Part shown: positions 1 to 5,809 of the stretch, one piece after another | Layout: every line of letters starts with the position of its first letter | Position numbering within the stretch: position 1 is the first letter of the stretch | Source: Mariprofundaceae bacterium | Lineage (GTDB): Bacteria; Pseudomonadota; Zetaproteobacteria; Mariprofundales; J009 | Assembly (NCBI GenBank): GCA_015489095.1 | Contig: WFMN01000034.1 | Coordinates: 1 to 10,950, forward strand | Length of the DNA: 10,950 bases | Direction: 5' to 3' | The notes under the pieces: generated by a model | What the model was told of the DNA's origin: nothing | The model's input: only the letters and a program-made list of their open reading frames with translations | Databases searched by the model: none | Program-made: the position numbers and the translations under genes

Positions 1-1296
1 ACGGTGGAGACGACGGAAACGGTGGTGGCGATCTGGATCGACGGCGTGACGCGCCACTGCCCCATCCACCGCGCGCGCATCGGCGATGTTGATGTTCTGC
101 TGGTGGAACAGGACGATCTCTATGATCGCGACGGGCTCTACGGCGCGCCGGGCGGGGCGTATGCCGACAACCTGCTGCGCTTTGTGCTGCTGAATCGCGT
201 GGCGCTGGAGTGGGCGGCGATGGCCAAGCCCTCTTTTGACCTGCTCCACTGTCACGACTGGCAGAGCGGGCTGGTGCCGCTGCTGCTGGAGCATCAATAC
301 CGCCACCGCCCCGCGCTTGCGGCCACGCGCACCCTCTTTACCATCCATAACCTCGCCTACCAGGGGGTGTTCGGCGCGGACGGGGTGGCGCGGATGGGGC
401 TCCCCGCGGACGATTTTCATCCCGAAGGGTATGAGTTTTACCATCAGATCAACTGCATGAAGGCGGGGATCATGGCGGCGGATCGGATCACCACGGTCAG
501 TCCCAGCTATGCCAAGGAGATTCTGACCGCCGAGTATGGCTGCCAGCTGGAGGGGTTTCTGTTGCGCTTTCGCGATAAAATATCCGGCATTGTCAATGGG
601 TTGGATGTCGATAGCTGGAACCCCGCCACCGATCCCCACATCGCGGCCAATTTCGCTGCTGGGCGCGCCACGGGCAAGAAGGCGTGCAAACAGGCGCTGC
701 AGCAGGCGAGCGGGCTTCAGGTGGACGCCACCGCCCCGCTGTTTGCCACCATCTCGCGGCTGGCGGATCAGAAGGGGATCGACCTGCTGGTCGATGCCGC
801 GCCACGCTGGCTGGAGCAGGGGGCGCAGTTGGTGGTGCTTGGCTCCGGCGATAGCTGGCTGGAGGAGCGGTTGCGGCAGCTTGCGGCGCGCTTTGGCGGG
901 CGCTGCGCCTTTCATCAGGGGTTCAACGAGCCGTTGGCGCGACAGATCTACGCCGGCGCCGATTTCTTCGCCATGCCGTCGCGTTTTGAGCCGTGCGGGC
1001 TGGGGCAGTTGATGGCGATGCGCTACGGCGCCATTCCGGTGGTGCGCGCCACCGGCGGCCTGATCGACACGGTGATCGATGTGGCGGACGATGCCGCCCA
1101 CAGCACCGGCTTCCACTTCGTGGAGGCCAGCGCGGAGGCTCTGGCTGGGGCTGGGCTGCGGGCGATCCTCTTCCGCAAGGAGCGGGCGGCGGCCTTCTCC
1201 CGCATGGTTGGGCGCGCGCTGCGCCGTGATTCGTCGTGGCAGGCCTCGGCCAAGGCTTATGCAGCGCTCTATGGGGAACTTGTCGCCGGTGAGTAG
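1..1296 (+). CDS. glgA: Glycogen synthase, 5'-truncated by the window edge
   Basis: ADP-glucose:alpha-1,4-glucan glucosyltransferase (GT5, GT-B fold) that elongates glycogen in the cytoplasm. The frame is open from base 1, and the N-terminal lysine/glycine motif that binds ADP-glucose (KTGGLxD) is absent, so roughly 60-90 residues lie upstream of the window. Seen here: the LYDR...YADNLLRF segment, HCHDWQSGLVP, FTIHNLAYQGVF, MKAGIMAADRITTVSPSYAKEI, the inter-domain SGIVNGLDVDSWNP, then the C-terminal Rossmann half with SRLADQKGIDLL and the nucleotide-sugar motif SRFEPCGLGQL, whose Glu is the conserved GT-B residue. It ends SWQASAKAYAALY, typical for GlgA. The GTG at base 4 is an internal codon, not the start. 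The stop overlaps the downstream sugar kinase gene by 8 nt, implying co-transcription. The family assignment is firm; only the start is missing. Confidence 0.96.
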   Translation, partial: TVETTETVVAIWIDGVTRHCPIHRARIGDVDVLLVEQDDLYDRDGLYGAPGGAYADNLLRFVLLNRVALEWAAMAKPSFDLLHCHDWQSGLVPLLLEHQYRHRPALAATRTLFTIHNLAYQGVFGADGVARMGLPADDFHPEGYEFYHQINCMKAGIMAADRITTVSPSYAKEILTAEYGCQLEGFLLRFRDKISGIVNGLDVDSWNPATDPHIAANFAAGRATGKKACKQALQQASGLQVDATAPLFATISRLADQKGIDLLVDAAPRWLEQGAQLVVLGSGDSWLEERLRQLAARFGGRCAFHQGFNEPLARQIYAGADFFAMPSRFEPCGLGQLMAMRYGAIPVVRATGGLIDTVIDVADDAAHSTGFHFVEASAEALAGAGLRAILFRKERAAAFSRMVGRALRRDSSWQASAKAYAALYGELVAGE

Positions 1297-2194
1297 CGCG
1301 GTGATCGCCGTCGATATCGGCGGCACCCACCTGCGGGCGGCACTGGTTGCCGCGGATGGGGCGGTGATCGGCGAGGTGCGGCGGGTGCGCGCCGATTTTT
1401 CACGGCTGGATGCGGCGGCAACGGGCGATGCGGTGGTGGCGGTGATCGTCGATCGGCTGCGGCAGGCGATCGCCCCGTGGCTCGATCAGGCGGCGCGCAT
1501 CGGGATCGGCTTCCCCGGATACATCAGCAACGGGGTGGTGATGGGCTCGCCCAACATTCCGGCACTGCACGAGGTGGCGCTGGCGGAGCGGTTGGCTGAC
1601 GCGCTGCATCGGCCGGTGGTGGTGGAGAACGACGCCAACTGCGCGGCACTCGGCGAGTGGCGCTTCGGTGCCGGCGAACAGGCGGTTTCGCTGCTGCATC
1701 TGACGCTGGGCACCGGCGTCGGCAGCGGCTTGATTCGGCGGGGGGCGATCTTCAGCGGTGATCAAGGCATGGCGCTGGAGATGGGGCATCTGCGGGTCGA
1801 TTGGCGGCCGGATGCCCGCCGGTGCGGCTGCGGTGGCCTAGGCTGTCTGGAGCAGTACGCCTCCGCAACAGCGGTTGCGCGCGCCTATGGTCACGGGGTC
1901 GAGGCGGCCGAGGTTCATGCCCGCGCCTGCGACGGCGATGGGCGTGCCAAGGAGCTGTTTGCGCAGGCGGGCGCAGCCTTAGGCGGCGCGATCGCGCAGG
2001 CGGTGAAATTGTTGGATCTGCGCGCTGTCACCATCAGCGGCGGCATGATCGGCGCATGGGACTACCTCGCTCCCGCGCTCGAGCGGGCAATGGAGGCCAA
2101 CCTGCTGCCGCCGCAGCAGGGCAAGGTGACGGTGCGCGCCTCGACACTGCACGATCACGCCGGGCTCTTGGGTGCGGCGGCGTTGGTGATGTAG
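1289..2194 (+). CDS. ROK-family sugar kinase, probable glucokinase
   Basis: ATP-dependent sugar kinase of the ROK family, 301 aa from the GTG at 1289. Seen: phosphate-binding DIGGTH (9-14), GIGFPGYIS (72-80), the catalytic-base motif ENDAN with Asp115, GTGVGSG (141-147), the sugar-contacting ExGH (Glu164-His167), and the ROK zinc site made by His167 with Cys179, Cys181 and Cys186 in CxCGxxGCLE. ROK members use glucose, N-acetylglucosamine, N-acetylmannosamine or fructose. Coupling to glgA favours glucose (glucose-6-phosphate feeds both glycolysis and glycogen), but substrate is an inference. Start choice: GTG 1289 gives the usual short lead before the DIGGT strand and an 8-nt overlap (GTGAGTAG) with the glgA stop. 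A GGGGA lies 11 nt upstream, which is a rather long spacing. ATG 1271 (six residues longer) and GTG 1301 are alternatives. Longer upstream extensions run through glgA and are not credible. Confidence 0.9.
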   Translation: MSSAVIAVDIGGTHLRAALVAADGAVIGEVRRVRADFSRLDAAATGDAVVAVIVDRLRQAIAPWLDQAARIGIGFPGYISNGVVMGSPNIPALHEVALAERLADALHRPVVVENDANCAALGEWRFGAGEQAVSLLHLTLGTGVGSGLIRRGAIFSGDQGMALEMGHLRVDWRPDARRCGCGGLGCLEQYASATAVARAYGHGVEAAEVHARACDGDGRAKELFAQAGAALGGAIAQAVKLLDLRAVTISGGMIGAWDYLAPALERAMEANLLPPQQGKVTVRASTLHDHAGLLGAAALVM

Positions 2195-2214
2195 GTGCGG
2201 AGGATGGTTTTTAC

Positions 2215-2238
2215 CGCGGAGGCGCAGAGACGCGGAGA
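2215..2238 (+). repeat. Tandem 8-nt CGCRGAGR repeat (three units)
   Basis: Three consecutive units, CGCGGAGG, CGCAGAGA and CGCGGAGA, follow a TTTTTACC tract (2208-2215) just after the sugar kinase stop; a further GAGA runs on to about 2240. Purine-rich runs of this kind (accgc-gagg-cgc-agaga) are, from general familiarity with environmental genomes, often dispersed in many copies between genes. I cannot confirm copy number here. No function is assigned. Confidence 0.55.
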
Positions 2239-2265
2239 GAACGATCTGAACAGTTCCAGCATGCG

Positions 2266-2292
2266 GCTGAATACCAATCGTGTCTATTCAGC
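2266..2292. other. 8-bp hairpin at the 3' end of the M20D gene
   Basis: GCTGAATA (2266 onward, written GGCTGAATA in context) pairs with TATTCAGC ending at 2292, with an 11-nt loop. The right arm contains the TGA stop and last codon of the M20D gene on the - strand. Neither strand has a T-run directly after the stem, so this is not a canonical intrinsic terminator. It may still stabilise the 3' end or act as a weak terminator between the convergent genes. Confidence 0.35.
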
Positions 2293-3481
2293 TCATCCCA
2301 CGGTTTGCCATGGATTCCTCCTCCAGCGCCAGTGCTGCCAGCGCCTGTACGCCGATGGCGAGGGCGCGGTCATCAATGGCGAAGCGGGGGTGGTGCAGCG
2401 GGTACTGGGTCTCCGGGGAGCTTGCTGTTCCCAAGCGGAGTAGGCAGCCGGGAACGCGGCGTAGAAACTCGGCGAAATCCTCGCCGCCCATCGACGGTTG
2501 GGCGATCTCCACCAGCTTGGTTTTCGGCAGCCACCGCCGCAGCAGGTTGCAGGCGGTGTTGGTGGCGTCGTCGTCGTTGACCAACACCGGCGCCGCCCGA
2601 TCGAGGGTGAAGCGCGCCTCCGCCCCCCACTGCTCGGCGATGGCGCGGATGGTGCGCGCCATCTTGCTGCGAATCACCTCGTGCACCTCGCCGTCCAAGC
2701 TGCGCACGGTGCCGGAAAAGCGGGCGGTGGAGGGGATGACATTGGCGGCATGCCCCGCCTCGATATGGCCGATGGTGAGCACCGCAGGGTGGAGCGGATC
2801 GATACAGCGCGAGGGCACAAGGTGCAGCGCCTGAATCATCTGACAGGCGACCAGCACCACATCGATGCAGTGGTGGGGGCGGGCGGCGTGGCCGCCAAGC
2901 CCTTGAATCTCCACATCAAATAGGTCGGCAGCGGCGCACATCACCCCGGACTTCCAGCCGATGGTGCCGCAGGGAAGCTGGGGGTTGACATGGAGGGCGT
3001 GGATGCGGCGCGGAGGGCAGCGCTTCAGCACCCCGTCGGCGATCATCGCCGCCGCGCCGGTGGTGATCTCCTCCGCCGGCTGCAGGATGAAGGCGACATT
3101 GGTGGCGAGCCGGCCGGCAAGCCGGCCTAACACCGCCATCGCCCCGATCAGCATGGCGCTGTGGGCGTCGTGGCCGCAGGCGTGGGAGATGCCGGCGGTT
3201 TGCGAGCAGAGCGCCCCCCGCTCGCGCTGCTCCTCGATCGGCAGCGCATCCATGTCGGCGCGCAGCGCGATCCAGTCGTCGTGGCCGCCATCCAGCCGGC
3301 ACAACAGCCCGTGGCCGCCGATGCCGGTTTCCACCTCCAGCCCCAGCGCGCGCACTTGTTCGGCAAGAAAATCTGCGGTGTGCGCCTCTTTACCGGAGAT
3401 TTCCGGGTGGCGGTGCAGGTGGTCGCGCACCGCAAACACCTGCGCCATCACGCCATCCGCTGCGGTCGCTAAATCAATCAT
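2288..3481 (-). CDS. M20D-family metallopeptidase / N-acyl-amino-acid amidohydrolase
   Basis: Zinc-type hydrolase of peptidase family M20, subfamily D (hippurate hydrolase, N-acyl-L-amino-acid amidohydrolase and IAA-amino-acid hydrolase relatives), 397 aa. It is predicted to cleave an acyl or peptidyl amide to free an amino acid in the cytoplasm; no signal peptide is seen. Seen: HRHPEISGKE near the N terminus, ADMDALP (75-81), the metal motif CGHDAH (102-107), catalytic/metal Glu137-Glu138 in QPAEE, His164 in ALHVNP, the dimerisation-domain GGHAARPHH (197-204), AGHAANVIP, GGEDFAEF (332-339) and the last metal His in LHHPRF (362-367). All expected ligands are present. ATG 3481 is chosen because homology begins directly after it. 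The in-frame TTG at 3583 would only add residues encoded by the inserted repeat. The native ribosome binding site appears to have been displaced by that insert. The exact substrate is unknown. Confidence 0.93.
   Translation of the reverse strand: MIDLATAADGVMAQVFAVRDHLHRHPEISGKEAHTADFLAEQVRALGLEVETGIGGHGLLCRLDGGHDDWIALRADMDALPIEEQRERGALCSQTAGISHACGHDAHSAMLIGAMAVLGRLAGRLATNVAFILQPAEEITTGAAAMIADGVLKRCPPRRIHALHVNPQLPCGTIGWKSGVMCAAADLFDVEIQGLGGHAARPHHCIDVVLVACQMIQALHLVPSRCIDPLHPAVLTIGHIEAGHAANVIPSTARFSGTVRSLDGEVHEVIRSKMARTIRAIAEQWGAEARFTLDRAAPVLVNDDDATNTACNLLRRWLPKTKLVEIAQPSMGGEDFAEFLRRVPGCLLRLGTASSPETQYPLHHPRFAIDDRALAIGVQALAALALEEESMANRGMS
3473..3481. repeat. Direct repeat ATCAATCAT, left copy
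   Basis: Perfect 9-bp direct repeat with 3579-3587, bordering the hairpin-rich insert. On the - strand it reads ATGATTGAT and is the start of the M20D gene (Met-Ile-Asp). The match stops exactly at 9 bp on both sides (neighbouring bases differ). Best read as a target-site duplication. Confidence 0.7.
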
Positions 3482-3587
3482 GACGACTTCGCAAGAAGTT
3501 GGTTTGTAAGGGAAGTGAAAATCGCAATTTTCGCTTCCCGTCAGGCAAAAAGTCCACGGATGGACTTTTTGCGATGAGATCAATCAT
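3474..3587 (-). CDS. Putative 37-aa leader peptide created by the insertion
   Basis: A small frame opens at the ATG in the right-hand copy of the 9-bp repeat (3587-3585) and reads MIDLIAKSPS at its N terminus and FLRSRHD at its C terminus, 37 residues. It has by far the best ribosome binding site in the area: GGGAGG (3599-3594) six bases before the ATG. Its first residues MIDL copy those of the M20D protein, because the repeat duplicated that start. It crosses the whole insert, including the terminator-like hairpin, and stops at TGA 3476-3474, overlapping the M20D ATG (3481) in ATGATTGA, a geometry suited to re-initiation. The peptide resembles no family I know and is basic in its second half. 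Its function, if any, may lie in being translated rather than in the product. Translation is inferred, not shown. Confidence 0.45.
   Translation of the reverse strand: MIDLIAKSPSVDFLPDGKRKLRFSLPLQTNFLRSRHD
3510..3539. repeat. 13-bp hairpin within the palindromic element
   Basis: GGGAAGTGAAAAT (3510-3522) pairs with ATTTTCGCTTCCC (3527-3539) around a 4-nt loop CGCA. All pairs are Watson-Crick except one T/G wobble at 3516/3533. On the - strand transcript it lies 29 nt upstream of the M20D start. Confidence 0.75.
3545..3572. terminator. Bidirectional terminator-like hairpin within the element
   Basis: GCAAAAAGTCCA (3545-3556) pairs perfectly with TGGACTTTTTGC (3561-3572) around the loop CGGA. 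On either strand the core stem GTCCA/TGGAC is followed by TTTTT, the layout of a Rho-independent terminator, although the core stem is short and only moderately G+C-rich. For - strand transcription it falls 7 nt after the ybdK stop and before the M20D gene, so it could reduce read-through inside the operon. Confidence 0.5.
3579..3587. repeat. Direct repeat ATCAATCAT, right copy
   Basis: Second copy of the 9-bp repeat at 3473-3481. On the - strand it contains the last bases and TGA stop (3582-3580) of the ybdK-like gene in one frame and an ATG (3587-3585) in another. The latter is the probable original M20D start before the insertion. Confidence 0.7.
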
Positions 3588-4713
3588 CGGCTGCCTCCCA
3601 TCCATCGTGTTGCCGCATCTGGGTCACCAGTCGCCGTAGGTCTCCGTCCTGCTGGCGCAACAGCAGTCGCTGGCGCCGGGCGCCGTCGCCCTCCCTCTGC
3701 CAACGGGGCAGCGCCTCATGCACCAACGCCAAGTCATCCTCCTCTGCCACCGACTGTGCCGCCAGCCACCGCAACCGCTGCCGCAGCCAATCGAGCAGCG
3801 GCACGGTCTCGCCGCGGTAGGGGTCGATCATGACCGCCTCTACGCCGTAGCGGCAGGCGCGCCAGCGGTTTTCGCGGATCAGCGAGGGGTGCACCCGTTT
3901 GGTTGCCATGGTGCAGCCGGCAGCGGCGGTCATCACCTCGGCGCGGATCAATGCCGTCAACGCCCTGGCTTCGGCGAAGGTGGCGGGCATGTCGCAGATG
4001 CGCATCTCCAGCGTACCGAAGTCGGGATGGGGGCGCACCTCCCACCAGATTTCACGGATTGAGTCGATGCTTCCGGTCGCCTTCAGCCGCTCCACGCAGG
4101 TGGAGAAATCCCGCCAATTCGCGAAGTAGAACGGCATTCCGCTCTGGCTTAGCCCCTCGAACACCTTCAGGCGGCTGGAGGCGAGGCCGGTGTCGTCGCC
4201 GTGCCACAAGGGCGAGTTGGCGGAGAGGGCGAGAAAGAGGTGCATCACCGGCAACAGGGCGTTGTGGGCGGTGATGCACTGCTCGCCATCGCCGATGCCG
4301 ACATGGACATGCATGCCGAAGATGTTGAAGCGGCGCGCCATCCACCCCATGCGCTTCAGCAGCTTATGGTAGCGCGGGTCATCGCTCACCTGCTGCTCGC
4401 GCCAGTGGGAGAAGGGGTGGGTGCCGGAGGCGAGCAGCGCCGCCCCCTCCATCCGCGGCTGGCGCAGCACGAAGCGGCGCAGGCGCGCCAGTTGGGCGAA
4501 GCAGGCGCGCACATCGTGGTGGATATCGCTGTTGATCTCGATGGTGGAGGCAAACAGCTCCGCCTTGATGCGTGGGACGCCCTCCGGTTCGGGCAGGGCG
4601 GCGAGCAGGTCGGGCGCGGCGGCTACCTGCGCGCCGCTTGCCGCGTCCACGGTGACCCACTCCAGCTCCACCCCGATGGAGCCTGTTGCCGAGGGGTGGA
4701 ACGGGAGCGGCAT
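3580..4713 (-). CDS. ybdK: YbdK-type carboxylate-amine ligase (GCS2 family)
   Basis: Member of the glutamate-cysteine ligase family 2 (GCS2), 377 aa, close to the length of Escherichia coli YbdK (about 372), which has weak gamma-glutamyl-cysteine ligase activity in vitro and an unsettled physiological role. It is expected to join a carboxylate, probably the glutamate gamma-carboxyl, to an amine with ATP. Seen: the start MPLPFHPS and GVELEW (14-19), ELFASTIEINSD (52-63), GTHPF (97-101), RYHKLLKRMG, the family hallmark HVHVG (135-139), LSANSPLWHGDDTGLASSR, SIREIWWEVRPHPDFGTLEMRICD and RENRWRACRYGVEAVMIDP. ATG 4713 is chosen because it begins the YbdK-like N terminus. A longer frame to 4908 runs through alr and is rejected. 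It lies 10 nt after the alr stop with only a weak ribosome binding site, suggesting coupling to alr. The substrate is not resolvable from sequence. Confidence 0.93.
   Translation of the reverse strand: MPLPFHPSATGSIGVELEWVTVDAASGAQVAAAPDLLAALPEPEGVPRIKAELFASTIEINSDIHHDVRACFAQLARLRRFVLRQPRMEGAALLASGTHPFSHWREQQVSDDPRYHKLLKRMGWMARRFNIFGMHVHVGIGDGEQCITAHNALLPVMHLFLALSANSPLWHGDDTGLASSRLKVFEGLSQSGMPFYFANWRDFSTCVERLKATGSIDSIREIWWEVRPHPDFGTLEMRICDMPATFAEARALTALIRAEVMTAAAGCTMATKRVHPSLIRENRWRACRYGVEAVMIDPYRGETVPLLDWLRQRLRWLAAQSVAEEDDLALVHEALPRWQREGDGARRQRLLLRQQDGDLRRLVTQMRQHDGWEAADD
3594..3599 (-). promoter_or_regulatory. Strong Shine-Dalgarno inside the ybdK 3' end
   Basis: On the - strand GGGAGG is followed by the 6-nt spacer CAGCCG and ATG (3587-3585). 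This is a near-ideal ribosome binding site, clearly better than the sequence before the present M20D ATG (GAAGTCGTC). It most likely served the M20D start before the insert separated the two. Confidence 0.7.
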
Positions 4714-4723
4714 CAGGGTGCCG

Positions 4724-5809
4724 CTATTCCCAGACGCGGGGGACGCGGGCGTTGACCCCGGTGAAGAGCGCGTAGCTGATGGTGCCGCACTTGGCCGCCA
4801 CCTCGTCCACCGGCAATAGGTCGCCCCAGAACTGGACGCGGTCGCCCGCCTTGATGGTGCAGCCGGAGATGTCGATGATGGTGTAATCCATGCAGACTCG
4901 GCCAACAACCGGCAACCGGTTTCCCTTGCAGATCACCTCGCCGCCGCAGCTTCCGAGGTTGCGCGGCACGCCGTCGCCGTAGCCGGCGGCCACCACCGCC
5001 ACCCGCATCGGTTGCTCGGCGACAAACTCGGCGCCGTAGGAGATGACCGCGCCGGCATCGACGCGGTGCACCTGCATCACCGCCGCCTCCAGTGCCATCA
5101 CCGGTTGGAAATCGCGCGGCGCGGTCGGCACCGGCTGCGCGCCGTAGAGGGCGATGCCGGGGCGCACCACATCGAGGGCGGCGTGCGGCATGGTGATCAG
5201 CCCCGCGCTGTTGAGCAGCGAGCCGGAGAGCCCCGGCCCCATCAGGTTGAGGTAGCTGCGCATGCGATCTTCCTGCTGCTTGTTGAGCGGGTGTTCCGGG
5301 TCGTCGGCGCAGGCGAGATGCGACATCAGCCCCGCCACCGGCCAGCGGCAGCGGAAGCAGCGGTCGAGCAGTTGCCGCGCCTGATCGGCGCCGAGCCGGT
5401 TCATGCCGGTCTCCATCTTCAGCCACAGCCGTCCGCTGAAGCGGGCGCGCCGCAGTCGTGCCACCTCCTCCTTGTCGTGGATTACCGGCACCAGCTTGTG
5501 TGCCACGATGGCGGTGGCGTCGGCGTCGTCAAACACCCCGGAGAGCAGGGTGATCTCCGGCAGGGGGGCGTCATCGCCGCAGTGCTCCCGCAGGGCGAGG
5601 CGCAGCGCGACCCCCTCGTCGGCGTCGGTGACCGCGAAACTGCGGCAGCCCGCGTCCCACAGCCGGGTCGCGGTGGCGACCATGCCGTGGCCGTAGCCAT
5701 CGGCCTTGACCACCGCCATCACCGCCGCGTCCGCGGCCAGCTCGCGCACCATGGTATAGTTGTGTACCAACGCATCCCCGTTCATTCGGGCGACAACTGG
5801 TCTGCTCAT
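4724..5809 (-). CDS. alr: Alanine racemase
   Basis: PLP-dependent alanine racemase making D-alanine for peptidoglycan; cytoplasmic, 361 aa, normal family length. Seen: the Schiff-base lysine Lys35 in AVVKADGYGHG; Lys131 in WLKMETGMNRLG, the position of the carbamylated lysine; SHLACADD (163-170); Arg216 in RPGIALYG, which contacts the PLP pyridine; the catalytic tyrosine Tyr258 in ISYGAEF; GYGDGVPR (276-283); and CMD (306-308) in the C-terminal domain. The start ATG 5809 overlaps the stop of the upstream glutamate dehydrogenase in ATGA and has GGAG (5818-5815) five bases before it, so it is translationally coupled. The linkage to glutamate dehydrogenase is metabolically reasonable through alanine/glutamate exchange, but that is inference. 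An alternative role in D-alanine catabolism (DadX-like) cannot be excluded. Confidence 0.96.
   Translation of the reverse strand: MSRPVVARMNGDALVHNYTMVRELAADAAVMAVVKADGYGHGMVATATRLWDAGCRSFAVTDADEGVALRLALREHCGDDAPLPEITLLSGVFDDADATAIVAHKLVPVIHDKEEVARLRRARFSGRLWLKMETGMNRLGADQARQLLDRCFRCRWPVAGLMSHLACADDPEHPLNKQQEDRMRSYLNLMGPGLSGSLLNSAGLITMPHAALDVVRPGIALYGAQPVPTAPRDFQPVMALEAAVMQVHRVDAGAVISYGAEFVAEQPMRVAVVAAGYGDGVPRNLGSCGGEVICKGNRLPVVGRVCMDYTIIDISGCTIKAGDRVQFWGDLLPVDEVAAKCGTISYALFTGVNARVPRVWE

Larger units (their letters stand above)
3482..3578. mobile_element. MITE/REP-like palindromic element (97 bp)
   Basis: A noticeably A+T-richer 97-bp segment lying exactly between two copies of the 9-bp repeat ATCAATCAT. 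It holds three hairpins in a row (3486-3499, 3510-3539, 3545-3572) and inverted repeats near its ends: TCGCAAGAAGT at 3489-3499 against TCGCAAAAAGT at 3574-3564 (10 of 11 match). It has no transposase, so it would need one in trans. The inverted repeats start 7 nt from one border and 4 nt from the other, so the exact ends are uncertain. Whether it is multicopy in the genome cannot be seen from one window. Confidence 0.65.

Noticed and set aside
1079..1288. Upstream extension of the ROK kinase into glgA
   Set aside because: The extension overlaps the conserved C-terminal half of glycogen synthase in another frame and contains no kinase-like sequence; the DIGGT motif follows closely after 1289.
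3400..3540. Search for a separate M20D promoter on the - strand in the insert
   Set aside because: TACAAA-like and TTGCGA-like hexamers exist but the spacing is only about 13 nt; not convincing.
3486..3572. Could the consecutive hairpins be a CRISPR array or a riboswitch?
   Set aside because: The three hairpins differ in sequence and spacing, there are no regular repeats with unique spacers, and no known riboswitch core is recognisable. The flanking direct repeat favours an inserted palindromic element.
3482..3583. N-terminal extension of the M20D protein by 34 residues from a TTG at 3583
   Set aside because: The extra residues are encoded entirely by the hairpin insert, homology to M20D proteins begins right after ATG 3481, and TTG 3583 has no suitable ribosome binding site.
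4714..4908. N-terminal extension of the ybdK-like protein by 65 residues
   Set aside because: It lies antiphase inside the well-supported alr gene, is compositionally a shadow (Ser/Ala/Pro/Arg-rich), and the YbdK-like N terminus MPLP begins at 4713.
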